NCBI GenBank assembly: GCA_946186175.1
Contig: CAMHMG010000133.1
Coordinates: forward strand, 1-8,167
Length of the DNA stretch: 8,167 bases
From: an uncultured Clostridia bacterium
GTDB lineage: Bacteria; Bacillota; Clostridia; Lachnospirales; Lachnospiraceae
Direction: 5' to 3'
The position numbers and the translations under genes were made by a program. Positions 1-6,540 of the stretch are shown here, in pieces (the stretch's first letter is position 1; each line of letters begins with the position of its first letter). The notes under the pieces are model-generated. The model was not told the origin of the DNA. It saw only the letters and a list, made by a program, of their open reading frames with translations, and ran no database searches.

Positions 1-418
1 TTTTATATTTTAATCCTGTCTCCTTATGTTCAAAAAGCAAAAATCCCTTACAATGTTGAGTCAATGATGATGTATCACTTATATTAAAAATATTCGGATA
101 TAGTATTCTACCGCTGTTAATTGTTTCGTATGGCAGTGGATATGACTCTGTCTTTAAAGTATCAAAAGTTTCAATTCTTCCACAACGTGATATCTTCAAG
201 TATTTACTTTCATCACTGACAATTAAACTATTATTATGTATATACATAAAAAATACAGGTATATCTAATTGAGCTATTGTTTTATGGTTGTATTTTATGT
301 AGCTATGAGCTCCTTCTGATATTACACTTCAATCATCTTCTTGAAAATTCAAAGTATAATCCTTATCTTGTTCTCTTATCACATAATCATCATTTAATAT
401 ACGTTCATTATATTTCAT
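1..418 (-). pseudogene. Unrecognised gene, 5' part only, broken by an in-frame TGA
   Basis: An ATG at 418-416 sits six bases after a perfect AGGAGG (430-425). The frame is open for 29 codons (starting MKYNERILNDDYVIREQDKD), then meets TGA at 331-329 in the context DD-stop-SVISEG. The same frame then stays open to the left window edge, over 100 more codons in AT-rich DNA, and reads like ordinary protein (for example QLDIPVFFMYIHNN and SGRILYPNIFNISD). A single base change, TGA for TGG (Trp), would give one continuous protein. The gene is therefore either a recent nonsense pseudogene, a sequencing error, or restarted at a downstream Met near codon 54. No family was recognised, and no signal peptide or membrane segment is visible. 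It is co-oriented with the NYN gene and begins about 110 bases beyond it, with no convincing terminator between them. Confidence 0.6.
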
Positions 419-528
419 GACAACCCTCCTGTTATAATCTGTCTATAATACAGCCATGTGGAAAATCTAGGGTTAACCGGTTTAGCACCAGACCAGACTC
501 TTGGATTTCAACATTGGTTCCGAAGCAT

Positions 529-1482
529 TTACTTTTTCAGACATACGTTTTTACTGTTATTACCTGTGCTGTTAATCTTAAGCTCCCTGATACCACTGAT
601 AAATCTTGAAAGTGTAGAATAACCGAATTCCTTGACATTGAAATCAGGATATTGGGTATGTAGCTTTCTTCCTATGATAGCAAGCTCTACACCGTCCTTG
701 CCACTCTTCTCGACCATATCGATGATATAATTTGTCACCTCATCACGGAGTGTACTGTCTTCGCGTACTTTGACAATAACTGTACTGTTCTTCTTCTTGA
801 GTTTGAAATTGTCCATATCCTCAATAAAAGTTGAAAGAAGCCTGTAACCGTAATTTCTAACATCAAAATCAGAATACTTCTTCTGAAGTCTTGAACCGAT
901 CTCACCAAGACCTGTATCCCTGCCTTTGTTATTATTTTCAGAAATGATTTCTATTATTGCATTCTCAATAACTGACTGAGACAATATATTTTCAGCCTTT
1001 CTCTTCTTTCTATCGGATACTTCGCCAACTTCTGTCTCATCTTCAGACTCATCAAGCAAAAGCTCAAGATCTGTAAATACAGAACAGGCAGCCCTGAACG
1101 ACTTCGGTGTCTTATTCTCACCCATTCCTATAACTTCCATTCCCGACTCCCTAAGTCTGCTGGCAAGCCTTGTAAAATCACCGTCACTTGATACAATACA
1201 GAAACCGTCTACATTTTTGGTATATAGAATATCCATCGCATCAATTATCAGAGTGCTATCCGTAGCATTCTTCCCGACAGTATTCCTAAACTGCTGAATA
1301 GGCGTAATGGAATTCTCCATCAGCTCATTCTTCCATTTGTTATTCTGTGTACTGGTCCAGTCTCCGTATATTCTCTTATAAGTAACCACTCCATACTTTG
1401 TCATTTCATCAAGAATACTTGTTATATACTTAGATGAAATGTTATCCGAATCTATCAAAACCGCAAATCTTCTGTCTTCCAT
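529..1482 (-). CDS. NYN-domain (LabA/DUF88-type) RNase-like protein with two OST-HTH/LOTUS domains
   Basis: The 317-residue product starts with a NYN (PIN-like nuclease) domain at about residues 5-140. Visible acidic positions are D11 and D13 in VLIDSDN, D81 and D84 in LIIDAMD, and D100 and D102 in IVSSDGDF, the usual metal-binding set of the fold. A charged linker (about 144-165, with a KKRK cluster) leads to two similar OST-HTH/LOTUS units at about 168-240 and 245-305. Both carry an IG.(K/R)L...(Y/F).DF.V...GY..L..FI pattern. LOTUS domains bind RNA (including G-quadruplex RNA) in known examples, so an RNA-directed nuclease or RNA-binding role is inferred. The ATG at 1482 was chosen because GAGGTG lies four bases upstream (1492-1487) and it clears the dinB stop; the frame stays open to an ATG at 1545 inside dinB. 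It follows dinB by 16 bases, so co-transcription is likely. Confidence 0.87.
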   Translation of the reverse strand: MEDRRFAVLIDSDNISSKYITSILDEMTKYGVVTYKRIYGDWTSTQNNKWKNELMENSITPIQQFRNTVGKNATDSTLIIDAMDILYTKNVDGFCIVSSDGDFTRLASRLRESGMEVIGMGENKTPKSFRAACSVFTDLELLLDESEDETEVGEVSDRKKRKAENILSQSVIENAIIEIISENNNKGRDTGLGEIGSRLQKKYSDFDVRNYGYRLLSTFIEDMDNFKLKKKNSTVIVKVREDSTLRDEVTNYIIDMVEKSGKDGVELAIIGRKLHTQYPDFNVKEFGYSTLSRFISGIRELKINSTGNNSKNVCLKK

Positions 1483-1498
1483 CTTACACCTCATTTTA

Positions 1499-2713
1499 TT
1501 AATCATTCTTTCTTCTATCCGCTCGGAACACTCCGATTCCGGCACGCATTACACTATTATTTCCATATTTGCTACGTATTTTATCCAATGCTTTATCAAG
1601 GTTTCTCTGCTTTTCTTTCGCCTCTTCACCAAACAGAGACATCTGCCGGAAGCCATCCGTATCAATATCTGAAGCAGAGAGGCCTATCAGCCTAATTGGT
1701 TCTCCCTTCCAGACTTCCTTCATAAGCCTAACCGCCATATCGTATATCTCCGACGTTATATCGGTAGAGTATTCCATCTTCCTCCCATGTGAATGTCGCT
1801 TCATATCACTGGTACGGTATATAACAGTAATAGTAAATGCCTTCACTTCATCTGCTCTTAGCCGTCCGGCAACTATATCAGCTTCCGCCAGAAGCAAATG
1901 ATTCACAGTATCAAAGTCTGTCACATCATCCTCGGTCGTATTCTCAACGCTGTAACTCTTAGCTTCTCTCTCTTCATTTACTACAAGGGAATCATCTATT
2001 CCATTTGCTGCATTATAAAGGTAATGTGCTGCCTTTTCCCCAAATGTATTATACAGTATTCTCCCATCAGCTTTGGCAAGTTCTCCGATAGTATTTATAT
2101 TCATATCTATCAGTTTCTTAGCTGTAGACTGACCGCAGCCAAAAAGTTCTCCGACAGGAAGAGGCCACATCTTATCTGCTATCTCATCCGGAAATAGTGT
2201 ATGTACCTTATCCGGCTTCTCAAAATCACTGGCCATCTTGGCACACAGCTTATTCTTGGCAACCCCAACATTTACAGTAAACCCAAGCTCATCACGAATT
2301 CTGTCCTTCATCTCATGGGCAAGCTTTATAGGATCAGGATAAATCCGCTGCATTCCGCTCATATCCATAAAGACCTCATCAATGGAAAATGACTGCATAA
2401 GCGGTGTGTATTCATTCAAGATGCTTTTAAAGGCATAGGACATTTTCTTGTAAAGCTGAAAATCCGGCTTGACAACTATAAGATCAGGACATTTACGCAG
2501 TGCAGCAGCAACAGACTCACCTGTCACAATGCCGTACTTCTTGGCAGGGATAGATTTTGTAGATACTATGCTGGTACGCCGATTTGGATCACCGCCAACA
2601 CATGAGGGAACATTCCTTAAATCCAATGTCTCACCCTTTGAAAGACGGTTCACAGCCTCCCATGAAAGAAATGCACTATTCACATCCACATGAAAAATAA
2701 TTCTATCATTCAT
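1499..2713 (-). CDS. dinB: DNA polymerase IV (Y-family translesion polymerase)
   Basis: This 404-residue Y-family polymerase copies past damaged template bases with low fidelity. The N-terminal FHVDVNSAF motif carries the first catalytic Asp (D10) and the aromatic steric-gate Phe (F15). SIDEVFMD supplies the second acidic pair (D112, E113), and the palm-fingers block around residues 40-70 has the expected GGDPNRR and SIPAKKYGI segments. A helix-hairpin-helix thumb lies near 185-215, and the little finger follows at about 250-350. RQMSLFG (Q357-F361) is a recognisable sliding-clamp binding peptide. The length is normal and no key residue is missing. The ATG at 2713 follows the stop of an upstream open frame by three bases; only a weak GGG/TTGGA-type ribosome binding site is seen. 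No GAAC-N4-GTTC LexA box was found upstream, so SOS control is not shown by the sequence. Confidence 0.96.
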   Translation of the reverse strand: MNDRIIFHVDVNSAFLSWEAVNRLSKGETLDLRNVPSCVGGDPNRRTSIVSTKSIPAKKYGIVTGESVAAALRKCPDLIVVKPDFQLYKKMSYAFKSILNEYTPLMQSFSIDEVFMDMSGMQRIYPDPIKLAHEMKDRIRDELGFTVNVGVAKNKLCAKMASDFEKPDKVHTLFPDEIADKMWPLPVGELFGCGQSTAKKLIDMNINTIGELAKADGRILYNTFGEKAAHYLYNAANGIDDSLVVNEEREAKSYSVENTTEDDVTDFDTVNHLLLAEADIVAGRLRADEVKAFTITVIYRTSDMKRHSHGRKMEYSTDITSEIYDMAVRLMKEVWKGEPIRLIGLSASDIDTDGFRQMSLFGEEAKEKQRNLDKALDKIRSKYGNNSVMRAGIGVFRADRRKND

Positions 2714-2716
2714 AAA

Positions 2717-2857
2717 TCATATTTCCAACCCTTTTACATCATTCTCAATATCCTTGATTTTATCATATCTTAAGCTCTTAGTCAGCAAATAATTCAAAAA
2801 CAGCCCCAAAGCAGGTATTATCTGCAATGTGGGCTTTTCGTACGTCGCAAATCGCAC
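2717..2857 (-). pseudogene. 3' fragment of an unidentified gene directly upstream of dinB
   Basis: Reading leftward from 2857, the frame is open for 46 codons and ends in TGA at 2719-2717, three bases before the dinB ATG. The translation looks like real protein. A hydrophobic stretch (TLQIIPALGLFLNYLL) is followed by a charged tail (RYDKIKDIENDVKGLEI). No start with a ribosome binding site exists: the only candidate is a GTG at 2857-2855 preceded by a T-run that belongs to the recombinase terminator. The simplest reading is the tail of a former dinB-operon gene whose 5' part was cut off when the recombinase-bearing DNA arrived. The family is not recognised. A chance open frame remains possible at this length. 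Confidence 0.5.
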
Positions 2858-2892
2858 AAAAAAATATAGGGTGTCTTTTCAGACACCCTATA
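2858..2892 (-). terminator. Strong rho-independent terminator of the recombinase transcript
   Basis: A perfect 11-bp inverted repeat, TATAGGGTGTC (2865-2875) and GACACCCTATA (2882-2892), encloses a six-base loop. On the minus strand it is followed by seven T residues (2864-2858). This orientation ends transcription coming from the recombinase gene before it reaches dinB. Confidence 0.92.
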
Positions 2893-2953
2893 CCGGAAAT
2901 ATCTTAATATATGCTTTCCAAGGAAATGAAAAGTATTTTCAGATGATAAATCC

Positions 2954-2971
2954 TTATACTTTATCGTATAA
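2954..2971. repeat. Inverted repeat downstream of the recombinase (6-bp arms)
   Basis: TTATAC (2954-2959) and GTATAA (2966-2971) are perfect inverted arms around a six-base loop. The repeat sits between the recombinase stop and its strong terminator. It could be an RNA hairpin or part of a recombination site; the sequence alone does not decide. Confidence 0.5.
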
Positions 2972-2973
2972 AA

Positions 2974-2993
2974 TCTTTTGAAATCTCAAAAGA
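2974..2993 (-). repeat. Inverted repeat just beyond the recombinase stop, terminator-like
   Basis: TCTTTTG (2974-2980) and CAAAAGA (2987-2993) form perfect 7-bp arms with a six-base loop. On the minus strand the stem is followed by TTTTAT, which resembles a weak, GC-poor terminator placed 25 bases after the recombinase stop codon. It may act in tandem with the strong hairpin at 2858-2892 or mark the recombinase attachment region. Confidence 0.5.
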
Positions 2994-3018
2994 CCCTCTA
3001 CGAGTTAATTATGCCTCT

Positions 3019-4683
3019 TCAGCGATTGCAGCCTGTGCTGACATCGCCCTCAGTAGGAAATCCCACCATCTCCAATTGAGGATCCTTTTCGGTTCCTTCA
3101 ACCAGACATTTTACTTCTTCCTTTGTGAAATTCATTTTCCAGATGTATCTACCATCCTGAATCTTAATCTTATCTACAAACGCATCAATAACACTATCCG
3201 GTATCTCATAACGTTTAAAATCAAACTTACATACCAATGCGTCCTTAATACCCTGAATCTTCTTATCAATCTCTTCTTCGGAATCTTCATCTTCATCATC
3301 TAACTTAGAGAGAATAGCATCTATATCTGCCACTTGTGCCTCTAAATCTTTTCTATGCCTCTTATATTCTTCCGAAGAAATCTCATCAGATAACCGCATC
3401 TCTAAAAGGCGGTCCATCTTCTCACAAATCTTTAGCTTCTTCTTATTGTACTTTAACACTTCATCTGAATTATCAACTATCGAAGCATTTCTGATTGTCT
3501 CATCTAAGATTGAATCAGCTATCTTAAGTACAACATTCTTATCTGACCATAGTGTATCAAATATAACTTGTGCCATCAAGCGTAATTTCCATTCCTGTAT
3601 CATAGGTTCGGGACATATACCCTCGATACTAAGACCTTTATTTAATCTGGTCTTAACTGTTCCACTTAGAACCTGACTATGACATTGATAACTATACTTC
3701 TTTCCACCCTTACCTTTAGACCATACTTTACGGTTATAGTGATCTCCGCAAGAGCACTCGAGCTTCTTACTCCATATATCAACCGGAGGTGATATACCAG
3801 TCTTTCTATTCAAATTCTTCAGCGTCATTGACCTGGAATCAAGTTGCTTGGCAACCTTATCGAACATTTCCCTTGTTATAATAGGTTCGTGTGTTCCTTC
3901 AACGACAATCTGCTCTACCTCACCATGATTATTAATCTTCTTCTGTTCAAGATAATCCGGCACATATTGCTTTCTATATACTATGATTCCACAATAGAAC
4001 GGATTCCTCAAAATTCTACTTATATTGGCCGGACTCCATCTTGTCAATCCTGTAGCAGTCTTACGTCCTCTTCTTTCTAATTCAAATCGTAACTTCTTAG
4101 AACCATATCCATTCAAGTACAGTTCATATATCATCCTTACCGTTTCGGCTTGTTCCGGATTGATTACGTATTCTCTGCCAACTCGATCATAACCCAAAAT
4201 GTTACCATTCCCATAAGGAACCGCCTTCTGAAATGAAACCATCTGTCCAGCCTTAACACGAAGAGATGTCTTCTTACTTTCATTCTGTGCCAATGTAGCC
4301 ATGATAGTTAGTCTTAACTCTCCGTCTTCATCATTCATTGTCCAGATGTTATCTTCCGTAAAATATACTTCTACACCTATCTTCTTGAGTTTTCTTGTCT
4401 CCTGAAGTGTATCAACTGTGTTTCTGGCAAATCGTGAAACCTCTCTAGTTACTATCAAATCAAAGCATCCAGCCTTTGCATCTTCAATCATACGCATGAA
4501 GTTCTTGCGCTTCTTAGTTGAAGTACCTGTTATACCTTCATCTATATATCGGTCATATAATTCCCAATCATCATGTTGTTTCAGGAGATTATCATAATAT
4601 TGAACTTGATTGTCCAAAGCCGACAGTTGAGCTTCATGCTCAGTAGAAACTCTGGCATAAATAGCAACTTTTCTCATATGCAC
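3019..4683 (-). CDS. Large serine recombinase (site-specific integrase/excisionase)
   Basis: This 554-residue protein has the full architecture of the large serine recombinases. The N-terminal resolvase fold (about 4-150) carries the nucleophile S13 in YARVSTEHE and the conserved arginines R80, R84 and R87 in VTREVSRFAR. A recombinase domain (about 157-270) begins at VPYGNGNILGYD. A zinc-ribbon follows with C310, C312, C334 and C357. A charged coiled-coil region (about 405-480) and a C-terminal tail complete it. Such enzymes move elements by concerted double-strand breaks at att sites. The start is taken as the GTG at 4683, with AAGGAG (4694-4689) five bases upstream; an ATG at 4677 is the alternative and changes only two residues. 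The gene has its own promoter, and a terminator lies about 125 bases past the stop. No catalytic residue is missing, so it looks active. Confidence 0.95.
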   Translation of the reverse strand: MHMRKVAIYARVSTEHEAQLSALDNQVQYYDNLLKQHDDWELYDRYIDEGITGTSTKKRKNFMRMIEDAKAGCFDLIVTREVSRFARNTVDTLQETRKLKKIGVEVYFTEDNIWTMNDEDGELRLTIMATLAQNESKKTSLRVKAGQMVSFQKAVPYGNGNILGYDRVGREYVINPEQAETVRMIYELYLNGYGSKKLRFELERRGRKTATGLTRWSPANISRILRNPFYCGIIVYRKQYVPDYLEQKKINNHGEVEQIVVEGTHEPIITREMFDKVAKQLDSRSMTLKNLNRKTGISPPVDIWSKKLECSCGDHYNRKVWSKGKGGKKYSYQCHSQVLSGTVKTRLNKGLSIEGICPEPMIQEWKLRLMAQVIFDTLWSDKNVVLKIADSILDETIRNASIVDNSDEVLKYNKKKLKICEKMDRLLEMRLSDEISSEEYKRHRKDLEAQVADIDAILSKLDDEDEDSEEEIDKKIQGIKDALVCKFDFKRYEIPDSVIDAFVDKIKIQDGRYIWKMNFTKEEVKCLVEGTEKDPQLEMVGFPTEGDVSTGCNR

Positions 4684-4712
4684 CTTTTCTCCTTCTATAG
4701 ATACATTTCATG

Positions 4713-4749
4713 ATATGATATTATCATATATATTGAATTTTTTCAATAT
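4713..4749. repeat. Two back-to-back palindromes covering the recombinase promoter, candidate operators
   Basis: ATATGATA (4713-4720) and TATCATAT (4722-4729) flank one central base over the -10 box. Immediately adjacent, ATATTGAA (4730-4737) and TTCAATAT (4742-4749) flank four T residues over the -35 box. Both have perfect 8-bp arms, and together they span the whole core promoter. Part of the symmetry could be incidental because the DNA is very AT-rich. Confidence 0.6.
4718..4746 (-). promoter_or_regulatory. Sigma-A-type promoter of the recombinase gene
   Basis: On the minus strand TTGAAA (4746-4741) and TAATAT (4723-4718) are separated by exactly 17 bases. The predicted start lies about 30 bases before the GTG, leaving room for the AAGGAG ribosome binding site. 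It overlaps two palindromes (4713-4749), so it is probably repressible. Confidence 0.7.
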
Positions 4750-4767
4750 TTATTTCATTATTTTTGA

Positions 4768-5094
4768 TTATCTTTTTTGTCGCTTAACTGTATCTCTTGA
4801 AAATGTCATCTCCAAATGCTGTACATTCTTCTCCCTTTTAGACAAGTCGGCAATCATTTTATCTACCCTTTCCTTGCATCTATCGTATATATTTTTCTCT
4901 ATCATGCCATCATCATACAGGCTTTTTATAAGAGCACCTGCCATCCTCACATCTTTCATCTTTTTATGGCATAAGAAACAATAGTTTGGAAATGAAAGGA
5001 CTTCATCCGCCAGCACAGAATCATGATTCTTTATTATATTTGCCTTTGACACAAAATCCGTATCAAGAATTGCATACTTTACAGATACACTCAC
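4768..5094 (-). CDS. Short protein with a PIN-like N-terminus and an unrelated helical C-terminus, probably a truncated or rearranged gene
   Basis: The 108-residue product begins KYAILDTDFVSKANI, with D11 and D13 placed like the first strand and catalytic Asp of a PIN-domain RNase. FPNYCFLCHKK follows at residues 35-45. The later PIN acidic residues are absent. From about residue 47 the sequence becomes a charged helical module (MAGALIKSLYDDGMIEKNIY at 51-70, then a KERVDKMIADLSKREK helix). That half resembles small accessory proteins encoded next to serine recombinases. The GTG start at 5094 overlaps the ImmA stop as GTGA, indicating translational coupling. A weak internal start at residue 46 cannot be excluded. 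It may be a PIN remnant fused to a recombinase-linked small gene. An active toxin is unlikely unless the missing half acts elsewhere. Confidence 0.65.
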   Translation of the reverse strand: MSVSVKYAILDTDFVSKANIIKNHDSVLADEVLSFPNYCFLCHKKMKDVRMAGALIKSLYDDGMIEKNIYDRCKERVDKMIADLSKREKNVQHLEMTFSRDTVKRQKR

Positions 5095-5909
5095 TCTATC
5101 CCATACCTCTTCTTTATTGTTTCCAGTCTATCTACATCACTCTTTATGCGGCTTTCCGGAAGTATTTCATTTTCACGATTATCATCAATATATTCCATAA
5201 TGCTTCCAAGCTTTTCAGTTCCAACAGGTACTAATGACCATCTCTTTGCCTTTCCGGTTATCTTTATTCTTTTATTTATTTCACCACCCGGAATACTGAT
5301 CAGTTCTTTAGCTTTCGGTTCATCAATAAGACTTTCCTCCAGAAGTCTTAGTACCATTGCTTTGTAAGGAATTGCAAAGATATCCATTAACGTCAATATA
5401 TCGTCTATACTAATCTTATCTTTATCAATCCCAAAAATCCTGATCTGCTGCAACATATAATCAACAGAAGCCAAAAGAAGTCCCGCAAATGCATTTGCTT
5501 CCATTTCCTCCTCTTCTGTCGTTCCGGTATCTATCGTCTTTGCATTCAGAATAGAACCATTTTGTGCCAACTCAGAATCATCTTCTTCAAGGAAGCATCT
5601 GATATGATAAAGTTCATGAGCCGCGGCAAATATTTGTTTTGATAAAGGCAATCCGGAATTAAGCATTACAAATATGCGCCCGCCTCTTATAAAGGTGCAG
5701 GCGCATAATTCCTGGTCATCAATCGGCAACCGGACCCATTCAAGAGGCATTTCCTTTGTTCTCGCGTAGTTTTCAATCGCAGAAAAAATATCATCCTGAA
5801 TAATATTGTTACCTATAAACTGGTTTGTAAAACCGGCTGCTTTCTCTTTTATCTGCTCGAACCGATTTTTATTCTTGTTGTATAATATTCCGTCAACAAA
5901 AGATTCCAT
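5091..5909 (-). CDS. ImmA/IrrE-family (DUF955) zinc metallopeptidase
   Basis: This 272-residue protein carries the metallopeptidase signature H98-E99-L-Y-H102 in AAAHELYHIR. The third zinc ligand is probably E137 in EMEANAFAGLLL. Family members such as ImmA cleave or inactivate a partner XRE repressor and thereby switch mobile-element or stress genes on. The partner here is presumably the regulator encoded just upstream. Residues 1-95 form the lead-in domain and 150-272 a helical and basic C-terminal region. The start at 5909 is chosen because GGGAG lies eight bases upstream, inside the end of the regulator gene; an in-frame ATG at 5924 would overlap that gene. It ends in a GTGA overlap with the next gene. 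All zinc ligands are present, so activity is expected. No membrane segment is visible, so it is cytoplasmic. Confidence 0.92.
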   Translation of the reverse strand: MESFVDGILYNKNKNRFEQIKEKAAGFTNQFIGNNIIQDDIFSAIENYARTKEMPLEWVRLPIDDQELCACTFIRGGRIFVMLNSGLPLSKQIFAAAHELYHIRCFLEEDDSELAQNGSILNAKTIDTGTTEEEEMEANAFAGLLLASVDYMLQQIRIFGIDKDKISIDDILTLMDIFAIPYKAMVLRLLEESLIDEPKAKELISIPGGEINKRIKITGKAKRWSLVPVGTEKLGSIMEYIDDNRENEILPESRIKSDVDRLETIKKRYGIE

Positions 5910-5911
5910 TC

Positions 5912-6286
5912 TTACATCTCCCATGTCTTAGACATAATCTTAGCATTCTCATGGGCATTTGCATGATAAACGATCATATCTGCCAATTCATCAAGTGTCT
6001 TAAGTGCTTCTCTTGCAGATTCAGAATTAACCTTACCCATAAAAGCCTTTACAACATTTTCATCATCAGTTGCTACAGGCATCTTCATCAGATCATCCAT
6101 TTTAATTTTAAAATAATCCGCAATGCTATGAAGCTCCGAAACATTAATCATTCTGGAGCCATTCAGCATTTTGCTCATTATTTGTTTGGAAACACCGATT
6201 GCTCTAGCAAGGTCAATCTGCTTTGTATTAGTCTTTTTCATTTGATTTAGAATATTGTTGGCAACTACTACATTAATATCCATCAT
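5912..6286 (-). CDS. XRE-family helix-turn-helix regulator, antitoxin/repressor-like
   Basis: The 124-residue protein holds a Cro/CI-type helix-turn-helix at about residues 10-66. It includes TKQIDLARAIGVSKQIMSKM (the turn and recognition helix) and NVSELHSIADYFKIKMDDLM. The C-terminal part (about 75-124) is helical and could mediate dimerisation or be the target of the neighbouring peptidase. The ATG at 6286 was preferred over 6307 because GGAGGTG lies six bases upstream of it; a second ATG follows at once. The gene is first in the operon, and its stop lies two bases before the ImmA start. It probably represses its own promoter, where a palindrome fills the -10/-35 spacer, and may also control the recombinase. 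The direct target is inferred. Confidence 0.9.
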   Translation of the reverse strand: MMDINVVVANNILNQMKKTNTKQIDLARAIGVSKQIMSKMLNGSRMINVSELHSIADYFKIKMDDLMKMPVATDDENVVKAFMGKVNSESAREALKTLDELADMIVYHANAHENAKIMSKTWEM

Positions 6287-6319
6287 TTTTGCCACCTCCA
6301 GAATCATTTCTTTGAATAT

Positions 6320-6348
6320 ATTATATGATTCCTGATCATTATTGTCAA
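6320..6348 (-). promoter_or_regulatory. Perfect consensus promoter for the XRE-ImmA operon
   Basis: On the minus strand TTGACA (6348-6343) and TATAAT (6325-6320) match the sigma-A consensus at all twelve positions, with the ideal 17-base spacer. Transcription should begin near 6313, about 27 bases before the ATG. Such a strong promoter normally implies tight repression. Confidence 0.92.
6325..6339. promoter_or_regulatory. Candidate XRE operator inside the promoter spacer
   Basis: ATGAT (6325-6329) and ATCAT (6335-6339) are perfect inverted arms separated by five bases. They lie between the -35 and -10 boxes and just touch the -10, a typical site for autorepression by a Cro/CI-like protein. 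Confidence 0.6.
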
Positions 6349-6354
6349 CATTCC

Positions 6355-6413
6355 AGAGACTTTTTCATTTATAATACATTCATAATCGTTCATACAGTCT
6401 CTTTTATAGAGAC
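6355..6413. repeat. Three AGAGAC/GTCTCT half-sites upstream of the XRE promoter
   Basis: AGAGAC occurs at 6355-6360, immediately upstream of the -35 box. GTCTCT (6397-6402) and AGAGAC (6408-6413) then form a perfect inverted repeat with a five-base loop. The same six-base word used three times near one promoter suggests a regulator binding array distinct from the ATGAT palindrome. A small RNA hairpin is the alternative. Confidence 0.5.
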
Positions 6414-6445
6414 CACAAGCATAATATCACTCGTAAAGTGAATTT

Positions 6446-6502
6446 TTAAATTTTAAATCTTATACCAATTTTCTCTAACTTTTCCTGTTGTTCTTTACTC
6501 AT
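6446..6502 (-). pseudogene. Possible remnant of a helicase-associated-type domain
   Basis: A short minus-strand frame reads MSKEQQEKLEKIGIRFKI and ends in TAA at 6448-6446. The pattern (L/M)S.EQ..KLE.IGIRF resembles the end of helicase-associated domain repeats, which usually close with Ls.eqi..Le.iGf.W. The open frame starts only a few codons earlier, after a TAA, and there is no ribosome binding site. It is best treated as a decayed fragment, and the match is short enough to be fortuitous. Confidence 0.3.
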
Positions 6503-6540
6503 ATATTTAATCTGAAGATAATATTATAATTACTTTCGTT

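Noticed and set aside
329..331. TGA as a selenocysteine codon
   Set aside because: No stable hairpin is visible downstream and the residue context has no redox motif. A nonsense change from TGG is simpler.
471..482. GGTTAACCGGTT double palindrome left of the NYN gene
   Set aside because: Short overlapping palindromes with no T-run and no linked promoter. No function can be supported.
1483..1545. Longer start for the NYN gene at 1545, overlapping the dinB end
   Set aside because: No good ribosome binding site there, and the added residues are dinB shadow. The ATG at 1482 has GAGGTG at proper distance.
1439..2693. Several plus-strand open frames opposite dinB
   Set aside because: They are antisense shadows of dinB, with no ribosome binding sites and low-complexity Ser/Ile-rich translations.
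2714..2870. LexA/SOS box upstream of dinB
   Set aside because: Scanned for GAAC-N4-GTTC on both strands; none is present.
6287..6307. Upstream ATG at 6307 for the XRE regulator
   Set aside because: GGAGGTG lies between it and the ATG at 6286, so the later start is clearly served by the ribosome binding site.
6427..6441. TCACT-N5-AGTGA stem followed by ATTTTT on the plus strand as a terminator
   Set aside because: Only 5 bp, AT-rich, and no plus-strand gene ends nearby.
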